Source: Casp-actino8 sp964513215 (GTDB lineage Bacteria > Actinomycetota > Acidimicrobiia > Acidimicrobiales > Ilumatobacteraceae). Taken from it: a stretch of DNA of 53,660 nt. The notes under the pieces were generated by a model. It worked only from the letters and a program-made list of their open reading frames with translations, searched no databases and was not told the DNA's origin. The stretch spans positions 1 to 53,660 of the forward strand of contig CAZELU010000011.1 of the NCBI GenBank assembly GCA_964513215.1, read 5' to 3'. Shown one piece after another: positions 24,695 through 32,124 of the stretch. How positions within the stretch are numbered: the stretch's first letter is position 1; each line of letters begins with the position of its first letter. The translations under genes and the position numbers were made by a program.

Positions 24695-25723
24695 TCACGC
24701 CAGCGCGGAATGGAGACGGGTTGCCGCTTCGGCGGCCTTCTGACGGACTTCGTCGATGTCGACACGGGTTGGTCGTCCGTCAGCGAGCAGGACCTCGCCG
24801 TCGGCTCGAACCACGTCGATCGCGCGGATGCCGGGCGTGAACGCGACGTGCCAGGGTGAGTCGACGTGGTCGTAGTTCCAGGTGACCCGATCGTCGCGAC
24901 ACTCGGGGAGCAGATCCCAGGATGCGGTCAGCCAAGCCCAGGCATCGTCCGGGCTGCGGCTGATGTCGACGTTGCGCGCGGCGACATAGGCGAGTCGGAA
25001 TTCTTCGAGCATGTCGGCGCCGATTCCGTCGGTGCCGAGAACGATGCGATTCGATCGGGAAGCCGGTCGCGCGTACCCAACCGAGTTGTTCATGTTGCTG
25101 CGCGGATTGTGGGCGATGGTTCCGGGCAACTCGCGATCGAGGTGGACGCAGTGAACGAGAAGCCAGTCTTCGCGAGCCAGCGACGACAGGCGCCGACCGG
25201 CATCGATGTCGTCGACTCCTTCCGCCACGTGAATGTGGACTCCCACACCGAGGTCGGCGGCCAGCCCGGCCGCATCCTGAAGAAGTTCATCGCCGCAGGT
25301 GAATGCAGCGTGAACCCCGACCAGACCACGGCCGCCAGCCCGGATGAAGCGCTCGTTCTCACGGAGGCCGCGTCGACCGCCTTCGATGCCGTGGCGATCG
25401 GTGACTCCGTAGGAACACACGACACGCACCCCGACTTCTTCACAGGCCTGCGCGATCACGTCGAGACTGCCATCGATGGCGTTCGGGCTCTCGTGGTGAT
25501 CGATGATGCCGGTGGTACCCGAGCACAACGCCTCGACGGCACCTAGCTTGGCCGACCAGTAGAGAGTGTCGAGATCGAGAGCGGCGTCGAGCCGCCACCA
25601 GATCTGCTGGAGCGTGCTCAAGAAATCGTGCGGCTGCACGGGTGGGGCCGGCATGCCACGCGCCAACGACGAGTACAGATGGTGGTGCGCACACACCAAC
25701 CCCGGCGTCGTCGTAGCGGTCAC
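24695..25723 (-). CDS. SsnA-like amidohydrolase lacking the N-terminal sandwich domain
   Basis: 342 residues, similar along its length to the E. coli SsnA putative aminohydrolase: PGLVCAHHHLYSSLARG, DFLSTLQQIWWRLDAALD, IDHHESPNAIDGSL, AHNPRSNMNNSVGY and LGTDGIGADMLEEF. Metal ligands are visible: His13/His15, His in GVHAAFT, His in HIHVAE and Asp in GTDG. GTG 25723 forms a GTGA overlap with the xanthine dehydrogenase stop, and the frame cannot begin much earlier without running through that gene. SsnA is about 440 residues, so the N-terminal beta-sandwich (about 55 residues) is absent and two internal segments are shorter. Likely a deaminase of a guanine-like ring; activity untested. Confidence 0.85.
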   Translation of the reverse strand: MTATTTPGLVCAHHHLYSSLARGMPAPPVQPHDFLSTLQQIWWRLDAALDLDTLYWSAKLGAVEALCSGTTGIIDHHESPNAIDGSLDVIAQACEEVGVRVVCSYGVTDRHGIEGGRRGLRENERFIRAGGRGLVGVHAAFTCGDELLQDAAGLAADLGVGVHIHVAEGVDDIDAGRRLSSLAREDWLLVHCVHLDRELPGTIAHNPRSNMNNSVGYARPASRSNRIVLGTDGIGADMLEEFRLAYVAARNVDISRSPDDAWAWLTASWDLLPECRDDRVTWNYDHVDSPWHVAFTPGIRAIDVVRADGEVLLADGRPTRVDIDEVRQKAAEAATRLHSALA

Positions 25724-28317
25724 TGTTCGTCGGCGTCGTCGTTGGTCGGACGCATGGGGAGCACCGTGCGCCAGTTTCCGTCCCAGTGATGCAAGGCGGC
25801 TGCCACCGCACCGGCGGTCGGAACCAGGCCGATCTCTCCGACACCTTTGATGCCGTAGGGAGCGTTGGGCTGTGGCGATTCGACGAGGATCACGTCGATG
25901 GCGGGCACGTCCTTGGCCCGCAGGATTCCGAGCGAGCGCAGTGTCATGTTGGTGGGGAACCCGGTCTCGGGATCGGAGGGGAAGTCTTCCGACAACGCGT
26001 ACCCCAGGCCCATGTGCACCGAACCCTCGATCTGGCCTTCGCACAAGGTGGGATTGACGGCCCGACCCACGTCGTGCGCGGCCACCACACGATTCACCTT
26101 GCCGGTCGAGCGATCGACGCGCACCAACTGGGCGGCGTAACCGAAGGTGGAGTGGATCGTGGGGTTCTCGACTTCACCCAACTTCTGTGTCCAGTCGACC
26201 CGATACTCGCCGTAATGGTCGACGCCGACCGAACAGCCCGCTTCCTTGGCCGCGAGACAAGCCGCTCGAACGGCACCCGCACCCATGAGAGTTCCGCGCG
26301 AACCCGTCGTCTGGCCGAATCCCAACTCACGGGTCGTGTCGACGATGACGCGGATGCGTTCGGGAGCAATGCCCAACTCCTCGACCACCACTTGGAGTGC
26401 AACCGTATTGATGCCCTGACCCATTTCGGTCCAGCCGTGGCGAACCTCCACGACCCCGTCAGCGCGGAAATGAACCACGGCACCGGTGACTTCCTTGAAG
26501 CCGTTGCCGAGTCCGCTGTTCTTGAGGCCGAGACCGAGACCAACTGCGTCTCCCGACGCGATCGCGGTATCGAAGTGAGGCTTGATCTCGTCGAGACACT
26601 TCTCGGCTCCCAGGCAACCGTCGTCCATGATCTGCCCGGGTCCCCACACCTGGCCCGGCCGGATGACGTTGAGCTTGCGCATGCTCCAGCCGTCGAGACC
26701 CACTTCGTGGGCGAGCCGATCCATCACTCCTTCCATGGCGAACTGCGCTTGGTTCGCGCCGAAACCACGGAATGCTCCGCAGACTGGGTTGTTCGTTCGA
26801 ACGGCCACCGCCTCCACGTCGATGGAGGGCAAGTGATACGGACCCGACGCGTGGCCGGCCATGCGCTCGAGGACTTTCATGCCGACGCTCGCATAGGCGC
26901 CACTGTCGCCGACGGCGCGCACGCGCAGTGCGGTGAGGCGGCCCTCTGAATCGCAGCCAGCGGTGTATTCCATCCGGATGGGATGGCGCTTGGCGTGCAT
27001 GAGCAACGACTCTTCGCGCGACAAGGTGCACTTCACCGGCCGATCGAGAAGCCAGGCGGCCAGAGCGGCCTGCGCCTGATTGCTCATGTCTTCCTTGCCC
27101 CCGAACGCACCGCCGTTGGTGACGAGTTCGACCGTGACTTGGTCGTTTTCGATCCCGAGCACCCGCGCGATGTCGTTGCGGTCGTCCCACACCCCTTGGC
27201 CGCCCGAATAGACGTGGAGATGACGACGGCCGTCGCGGACGCTCGGTATCGCCAACGTGCTCTCGGGTTCGAGGAAGGCGTGTTCGATGCGCTGGGTCTG
27301 GAACACTTCCGAGACCACGTGAGTCGACGACGCCAACGCCTCATCGACGTCACCACGGCGGTACTTGCTGGTGCTGAGAACGTTCGAGTCGGTGCCCCAC
27401 ACTGCGATGTCTGGCGAGTCGATGGCAGAGACCGGATCGGAGATGACGGGTAGTACCGCGTAGTCGATCTGCACGAGAGTCGCGGCATGGCGAGCGATCT
27501 GGCGTGTCTCGGCGACCACGACGGCCAGAACGTCACCGGCGTAACTGGTGCGACCGCCGACCGGGATCATGATCGGCCAGTCCTTGTAGATGAGCCCAAC
27601 CTTCAATTCAGCCGGGACGTCGGCAGCGGTGAAGACCGCGATGACTCCAGGAAGCGCGAGGGCAGCCGACGTGTCGATGGCGACGATGTCGGCGCGGGCA
27701 TGGGCCGTGAGATGCAGCGCCGCATGCAGCATTCCGGGAACGCGGATGTCGTCGACGTACCCCCGATCGCCCAGGGTCAGTTCCTTGGCCTCGTACTTGG
27801 TTCCACGACTTCCGATGCCGCCAGGTGCGACGGGGGCCAGCGTGACGCCTTTGGCCACCGCATCGATGGCGTCGAGGACCTTCACGTAACCGGTGCACCG
27901 ACACAAGTGGGCACCGAGATGGCGCGCCATGTCCTCGCGTTTGAGATCAGCACCTTTCTTGTCGACTTGGGCCTTGGCCCGCATGACGATGCCGGGAATG
28001 CAGAACCCGCACTGCAGGCCCCCACAGGCGGCGAAGGCGTCGGCGTAGGTGTCACGCTCGGTCTGGGGTAGGCCCTCGAGAGTGGTGATGGTCTTGCCCG
28101 CCACCTTGGCGAGTGGTTGCTGACAACTCACGACCGGGCGTCCGTCGATGAGAACCGTGCAGCAACCGCATTGACCCGATGGCGAGCAACCATCTTTGGG
28201 CGATGTGATGTCGAGTTCGTCACGCAGAGCGGCCAGGAGATGCGGGTGGTCGCCGCGCACGCTGACCTCGCGGCCGTTGACGACGAGCGACACGGGTGTG
28301 GTGATCATGTCAGTCAT
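25720..28317 (-). CDS. fused xanthine dehydrogenase (2Fe-2S plus molybdopterin), XdhD-like
   Basis: 865 residues. Residues 1-165 carry the two 2Fe-2S motifs (GCSPSGQCGCCTV, with one more residue between the first two Cys than usual, then CGGLQCGFCIPG and CRCTGY). The rest is the molybdopterin domain: ELTLGDRGYVDDIRVPGMLHAA, NGGAFGGKEDMSNQAQ, GAFRGFGANQAQFAMEG, EMGQGINTVALQ and the catalytic Glu in GIKGVGEIG. There is no FAD domain, as in E. coli XdhD, which likewise neighbours ssnA and a separate FAD subunit. ATG 28317 lies 2 bases after the carbamoylase stop, with GAGGAA upstream; ATG 28308 is an alternative. Probably hydroxylates a purine. Confidence 0.92.
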   Translation of the reverse strand: MTDMITTPVSLVVNGREVSVRGDHPHLLAALRDELDITSPKDGCSPSGQCGCCTVLIDGRPVVSCQQPLAKVAGKTITTLEGLPQTERDTYADAFAACGGLQCGFCIPGIVMRAKAQVDKKGADLKREDMARHLGAHLCRCTGYVKVLDAIDAVAKGVTLAPVAPGGIGSRGTKYEAKELTLGDRGYVDDIRVPGMLHAALHLTAHARADIVAIDTSAALALPGVIAVFTAADVPAELKVGLIYKDWPIMIPVGGRTSYAGDVLAVVVAETRQIARHAATLVQIDYAVLPVISDPVSAIDSPDIAVWGTDSNVLSTSKYRRGDVDEALASSTHVVSEVFQTQRIEHAFLEPESTLAIPSVRDGRRHLHVYSGGQGVWDDRNDIARVLGIENDQVTVELVTNGGAFGGKEDMSNQAQAALAAWLLDRPVKCTLSREESLLMHAKRHPIRMEYTAGCDSEGRLTALRVRAVGDSGAYASVGMKVLERMAGHASGPYHLPSIDVEAVAVRTNNPVCGAFRGFGANQAQFAMEGVMDRLAHEVGLDGWSMRKLNVIRPGQVWGPGQIMDDGCLGAEKCLDEIKPHFDTAIASGDAVGLGLGLKNSGLGNGFKEVTGAVVHFRADGVVEVRHGWTEMGQGINTVALQVVVEELGIAPERIRVIVDTTRELGFGQTTGSRGTLMGAGAVRAACLAAKEAGCSVGVDHYGEYRVDWTQKLGEVENPTIHSTFGYAAQLVRVDRSTGKVNRVVAAHDVGRAVNPTLCEGQIEGSVHMGLGYALSEDFPSDPETGFPTNMTLRSLGILRAKDVPAIDVILVESPQPNAPYGIKGVGEIGLVPTAGAVAAALHHWDGNWRTVLPMRPTNDDADEQ

Positions 28318-28319
28318 GT

Positions 28320-29297
28320 TCAGTTCCTCGGCGGTTCGATGACACCGCGTTGACTCGTGAGACGGGTGTACACCTCGGGGCGGCGATAGCGATCGAAGTC
28401 GAACAAGGTCTCCTTGTAGCGACGACACCATTCGAGATCGCAGTCGACACTGATCAACTCGTCGCCGGAGGTGATGGTTTGGGCCACGATCTGACCGGAC
28501 GGGGCCACGATGCACGACTGCCCGAGCGAATCGACTCCCTCTTCGACGCCGCCCTTGGCCACCCCGATCACCCAGGTTCCGTTCTGGTACGCACCGGCTT
28601 GCATCACGAGCGAGTTGTGGAACCCCTGGAGGATGTCCTGTGACGGGTCGGGGACGTAGTGAATCGGGGTGTTGTAGCCGCACAAGATCATCTCGACACC
28701 TTGGAGTCCCATCTCGCGGTACGACTCGGGCCAGCGGCGGTCGTTGCAGATCATCATCCCGACGATGCCGCCGAACGCGCGCCAGACCGGAAAACCTTCC
28801 GGACTCGGCTCGAAGTAGTAGCGCTCGGCGTGTTGGAACGGCCGGTCCGGCTCGTTGGTCTCATGCCCTGGGATGTGAACCTTTCGGTACTTGCCGACGA
28901 TCGAGCCGTTCCGTTCGACCAGGATCTGCGTGTTGTATCGGTGACGGTTGCCATTGCGATCGGGTTCGGTGAGCTCGGCGTAACCGAGACAGAAACCGAT
29001 TCCGAGTCGACGGGCCTCGTCGAACAGCGGCTGGGTGGCATCGTTCGGCATGGCCGTCTCGTACCAGTGGTCGGATTCGCCGATGTTGGAAATGAACCAG
29101 CGCGGGAAAAAGGTCGTGAGTGCCAACTCGGGGAAGACGACCAGTTCGACGCCTCGTTCGGAGGCCCGACGAAGCAGAACGAGAAGACGTTCGACGACAT
29201 CGGAACGTGAATGGTCGCGGTTGATCGGTCCCAATTGGGCCGCTCCGACGTTCACGATCCGCTGAGTGCCGATGTCGTGTGTGAAGTGAGTGGACAC
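28320..29297 (-). CDS. nitrilase-superfamily N-carbamoyl-D-amino acid hydrolase-like amidase
   Basis: 325 residues, very close in pattern to Agrobacterium D-carbamoylase. VFPELALTTFFPRW has catalytic Glu57, VGKYRKVHIPGHE has Lys139, and MMICNDRRWPE has Cys184. GYNTPIHYVPDPSQD, MQAGAYQNGTW and SCIVAPSGQIVA also match that enzyme. The family cleaves the carbamoyl group from N-carbamoyl-D-amino acids to give CO2, ammonia and the amino acid, the last step of hydantoin use; here the substrate could be another ureido acid. GTG 29297 has AGAGGAG upstream. It sits 16 bases after an M20-type carbamoylase gene. Confidence 0.9.
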   Translation of the reverse strand: MSTHFTHDIGTQRIVNVGAAQLGPINRDHSRSDVVERLLVLLRRASERGVELVVFPELALTTFFPRWFISNIGESDHWYETAMPNDATQPLFDEARRLGIGFCLGYAELTEPDRNGNRHRYNTQILVERNGSIVGKYRKVHIPGHETNEPDRPFQHAERYYFEPSPEGFPVWRAFGGIVGMMICNDRRWPESYREMGLQGVEMILCGYNTPIHYVPDPSQDILQGFHNSLVMQAGAYQNGTWVIGVAKGGVEEGVDSLGQSCIVAPSGQIVAQTITSGDELISVDCDLEWCRRYKETLFDFDRYRRPEVYTRLTSQRGVIEPPRN

Positions 29298-29313
29298 GGT
29301 GTCTCCTCTGGGC

Positions 29314-30591
29314 TTACGGCTGCTCGTTGGATGATGAGGGCGGCTGTGCGGCGAACTCGGTGTGCGCGAGCCTCCACATCACGTCGAGGAGGATGTCGGT
29401 CCCCTCGATCAGGTCGGCCGGCTCGGTGAATTCAGATGGGTTGTGGCTGATACCAAGGTGTGATTGGGTGAAGATCATCGCGGTCGGGCAGACGCGAGCC
29501 AGCATCTGGGCGTCGTGTCCGGCGCCGGAGGGGAGTCTCATGTTCGAGTGACCACGCTCGCGGATCACGTTCTCGATGAGATCGACGACCCGGTTGTCGA
29601 AGACCACGGGTTCGAAGCGAGCCAGACGTCGTGTTTCGATCGCAACACCCTCGTCGGTCGCGACCTGCTTGAGGAATTCTGTGATCTCGGCTTCGGCCCG
29701 TTGCAGGGTGGTTTCGTCGGTGTTGCGCACGTCGAGGGTGAGCGTGGCCGAGCGTGGAACGACATTCACCAGGTTGGGCACCAGGTCGATCTTGCCGACC
29801 GTGCACACCTGGTCGCCGCCATAGCGAGTGGCGAGATCGCGAAGGAAGACGACGATGCGGCCAGCGACGAGGGCGGGATCGTGTCGCAACGACATCGGCG
29901 TCGTTCCGGCGTGGTTGCTCTGGCCGGAGACGTTGACTTCCTGCCACGAGATTCCCTGCACGCCGGTGACGGTTCCGAAGCGTCTGTCATCGGCTTCGAG
30001 TCGAGGGCCCTGTTCGATGTGCAACTCGACGAAGGCGTGCGGTGCCGTCGATGGACACGGATGTGAGCCGGCGTAACCGATGCGTTCGAGTTCGTCACCG
30101 AGGCGAGGCCCGTCGATGGCGGGTGCGTCGAGTGCGTCTTCGACTGACATTCCGCCCACGTAGACGAGTGACCCGAGCATGTCGGGCTGGAAACGCGCAC
30201 CTTCCTCATTGGTGAAGAACGCGACCGCTAGTGGACGCGGGGGAGTCAGGCCGGCCTGCATGAGGGTCTCGATCACTTCGATGCCGGCCAGAACACCGAG
30301 GTTGCCGTCGAATCGCCCACCCGTGCGAACGGTGTCGATGTGCGAACCGGTCATCACGGGTCGGCCCTCACCCACTTGCCAGGTTCCCACCACGTTGCCG
30401 ACGGCGTCGACCACGACGTCGAGGCCGAGATCGCGCATCCACGTGACGACGAGGTCGCGACCATCGCGGTCGGCATCGGTGAGAGCCAGACGGCACGAAC
30501 CGCCACCATCGATGGGTCCGACCAGGGCCAACTCGTCGAGGCGCGCCAACAGGCGCGCTCCAGACACTCGGACCCCTCCCAGTGACGTCAC
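29314..30591 (-). CDS. M20-family Zn-dependent amidohydrolase (allantoate amidohydrolase / L-carbamoylase)
   Basis: 425 residues. Metal ligands of the allantoate amidohydrolase/N-carbamoyl-L-amino acid hydrolase family are intact: His84 (GSHIDTV), Asp95 (RFDGNLG), Glu129/Glu130 (FFTNEEGARF), His191 (ELHIEQGP) and His383 (GISHNP). The dimerisation domain has SNHAGTTPM. Sequence cannot separate allantoate, ureidopropionate or carbamoyl-L-amino acid as substrate. GTG 30591 is the first gene of a four-gene operon. It is preceded at six bases by TAAACT and overlapped by the TTTAC-N5-GTCAA dyad. Confidence 0.9.
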   Translation of the reverse strand: MTSLGGVRVSGARLLARLDELALVGPIDGGGSCRLALTDADRDGRDLVVTWMRDLGLDVVVDAVGNVVGTWQVGEGRPVMTGSHIDTVRTGGRFDGNLGVLAGIEVIETLMQAGLTPPRPLAVAFFTNEEGARFQPDMLGSLVYVGGMSVEDALDAPAIDGPRLGDELERIGYAGSHPCPSTAPHAFVELHIEQGPRLEADDRRFGTVTGVQGISWQEVNVSGQSNHAGTTPMSLRHDPALVAGRIVVFLRDLATRYGGDQVCTVGKIDLVPNLVNVVPRSATLTLDVRNTDETTLQRAEAEITEFLKQVATDEGVAIETRRLARFEPVVFDNRVVDLIENVIRERGHSNMRLPSGAGHDAQMLARVCPTAMIFTQSHLGISHNPSEFTEPADLIEGTDILLDVMWRLAHTEFAAQPPSSSNEQP

Positions 30592-30597
30592 GGCACG

Positions 30598-30603
30598 AGT
30601 TTA
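30598..30603 (-). promoter_or_regulatory. -10 element TAAACT, leaderless type
   Basis: Minus-strand TAAACT ends six bases before GTG 30591. It partly overlaps the operator-like dyad at 30600-30614, so a bound repressor would cover the -10. Confidence 0.55.
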
Positions 30604-30614
30604 CATTTTGTCAA
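30600..30614. promoter_or_regulatory. candidate operator, dyad TTTAC-N5-GTCAA
   Basis: TTTACATTTTGTCAA, one base different from 24670-24684 and in the same orientation to the downstream operon. Its distance from the -10 differs by several bases from the other site, so the shared TTGACA on the minus strand is not a -35 element. It lies between the carbamoylase operon and the TauE/SafE gene and might act on both. Confidence 0.6.
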
Positions 30615-30663
30615 AGACGACCCGACGGCCTTTGAGAGGCCATAGTGGCGGGGTGGTGGTGCG

Positions 30664-31389
30664 ATGACCGGCTCGGAGATCGCGGTCATGTTGCTGGCGG
30701 TGCTCATCGCCTCGACGGCTCAGTACACGGCCGGATTCGGATTTTCTCTCCTGAGCGTTCCGATCATGGCCCTCGCGCTCGACACCCACGATGCAGTGAT
30801 CGTGGCGACCTGGTTGGGTCTGATCACGAGTGGATACCAGGCGATCGAGAGTCGTCGTGCCGTCGATCGGGCCACGGCGCGTCGCCTGCTCGGCGGAACC
30901 CTCATCGGCATCCCGGTCGGCTTGGTGGTCTTCACGCAAGTGGCCGAGTCGACCCTGCGCCTGGTTCTTGGAGTCAGTGTTCTGGTGGCGACGATCGTTC
31001 TGGCGCTCGACTTCCGGCTGACCCGCCCTGGAAATGGTCCCGAGTGGATCGCCGGAACCGTGAGCGGAGCGTTGGCCTCGTCGTTGTCGACGAATGGCCC
31101 ACCCTTGGTGTTCGTTCTGCAGGCCCGCGGAATGCCCATCGTGACGTTTCGAGCCACCTTGAGTCTGGTGTTCACTGTGGCCAACGTCGCGTCCTTGATC
31201 GGCTTCTTGGTGACGGGAGAACTGGACGCCGATGTCAGCGTACGAAGCGCACTCGGACTCCCGTGCCTCGTGATCGGGGTGGCCATCGGATCGCGTCTTC
31301 GGCGCCGGGTCACCGAAGACAGTGCCCGTCATCTGGTGATCGGACTCCTCGCCCTCGCCGGAGTGTCGGCGATAGCCGCTGCTCTGTGA
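30664..31389 (+). CDS. TauE/SafE-family membrane exporter
   Basis: 241 residues with about seven to eight hydrophobic helices (EIAVMLLAVLIASTAQY, GFGFSLLSVPIMALAL, RRLLGGTLIGIPVGLVVF, LVLGVSVLVATIVLAL and others), in the two-repeat TauE/SafE pattern. Members move sulfite, sulfoacetate or other organic anions. It is divergent from the carbamoylase operon across a 72-base region holding the dyad, and convergent with an MBL-fold hydrolase whose stop codon is adjacent. ATG 30664 follows the G-rich GGGGTGGTGG. The substrate is not evident. Confidence 0.85.
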   Translation: MTGSEIAVMLLAVLIASTAQYTAGFGFSLLSVPIMALALDTHDAVIVATWLGLITSGYQAIESRRAVDRATARRLLGGTLIGIPVGLVVFTQVAESTLRLVLGVSVLVATIVLALDFRLTRPGNGPEWIAGTVSGALASSLSTNGPPLVFVLQARGMPIVTFRATLSLVFTVANVASLIGFLVTGELDADVSVRSALGLPCLVIGVAIGSRLRRRVTEDSARHLVIGLLALAGVSAIAAAL

Positions 31390-32106
31390 TCAACCACCAC
31401 CGAAGATGGTGAGCCACTGCTCTTTCGATTTCGGCTTCAGGACGAAATTGTGGCTTCGCACTTCTTCGAGGGTTTCGGAAGGCGGGGGTGAGTATCGGTG
31501 CCCCGGGTAGACGATGGTGGAGGAGGGCATTGCGTCGAGACGTTGAAGACTCTCGAACATGTCGTCAGGGTTGCTCCCGGGTAGGTCGGTGCGACCACAG
31601 CCGTCCAGGAACAAGGTGTCGCCGGAGATCAGACATCCGTGTACGTGGAAGCACTGGCTGCCCGGCGTGTGGCCCGGAGTGTGGACGAGGTCGATCTCGA
31701 CCGATCCGACGCGAAGAGAGTCACCCGCCGAGTGGGCGCACAGATCGGTGTCACTCAATCCGGTCGTGCGCGTCACCCACGGAACCTCGTTCTCGTTCAC
31801 GTGAATCGGAACCTGAACACGTTCGAGGAGTCGAGCTACTCCTTCGATGCGGTAGCCCATCATCGAACCACCCACGTGATCGGGGTGGTAGTGAGTGGCC
31901 AAGACCCCGGTCACGCGAAGGCCATCAGCCTCCACGATGTCGACGAGGTCGTCGACTCCGTAGGCCGGATCGACGATGACGCATTCGCCGGCTCGACGGT
32001 CGCCGATCAAGTAGACGAAATTGGCCATCTGCGTCGCCAGCGGATCACCCACGGCGAAATCGTGGCCCGAGAGCAGTTGGCGGAAGTAGAGGTCGTCGTC
32101 GGCCAT
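31390..32106 (-). CDS. MBL-fold metallo-hydrolase (glyoxalase II/persulfide dioxygenase-like)
   Basis: 238 residues. The metal motif THYHPDH (His72, His74, Asp76, His77), followed by HTPGHTPGSQCF, GDTLFLDGCGRTDLPG and YPGHRYS, is typical of the glyoxalase II/ETHE1/rhodanese-associated branch. A persulfide dioxygenase role would fit the neighbouring TauE/SafE exporter, but glyoxalase-type or lactonase activity is equally possible. ATG 32106 lies 7 bases from the minus-strand TAGCGT, part of a symmetric element shared with the divergent ProA-like gene. Confidence 0.85.
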   Translation of the reverse strand: MADDDLYFRQLLSGHDFAVGDPLATQMANFVYLIGDRRAGECVIVDPAYGVDDLVDIVEADGLRVTGVLATHYHPDHVGGSMMGYRIEGVARLLERVQVPIHVNENEVPWVTRTTGLSDTDLCAHSAGDSLRVGSVEIDLVHTPGHTPGSQCFHVHGCLISGDTLFLDGCGRTDLPGSNPDDMFESLQRLDAMPSSTIVYPGHRYSPPPSETLEEVRSHNFVLKPKSKEQWLTIFGGG

Positions 32107-32112
32107 CGGCCC

Positions 32113-32119
32113 TACGCTA
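32113..32119. promoter_or_regulatory. symmetric bidirectional -10 element TACGCTA
   Basis: Read on the plus strand TACGCT ends six bases before GTG 32125; read on the minus strand TAGCGT ends seven bases before ATG 32106. One 7-base sequence therefore provides -10 hexamers for two divergent leaderless genes whose start codons are 18 bases apart. Confidence 0.55.
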
Positions 32120-32124
32120 ACCCC

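Noticed and set aside
26042..26044. Earlier start for the SsnA-like gene (up to 26044)
   Set aside because: The added 107 residues are Arg-rich shadow sequence of the xanthine dehydrogenase gene and match no amidohydrolase N-terminus.
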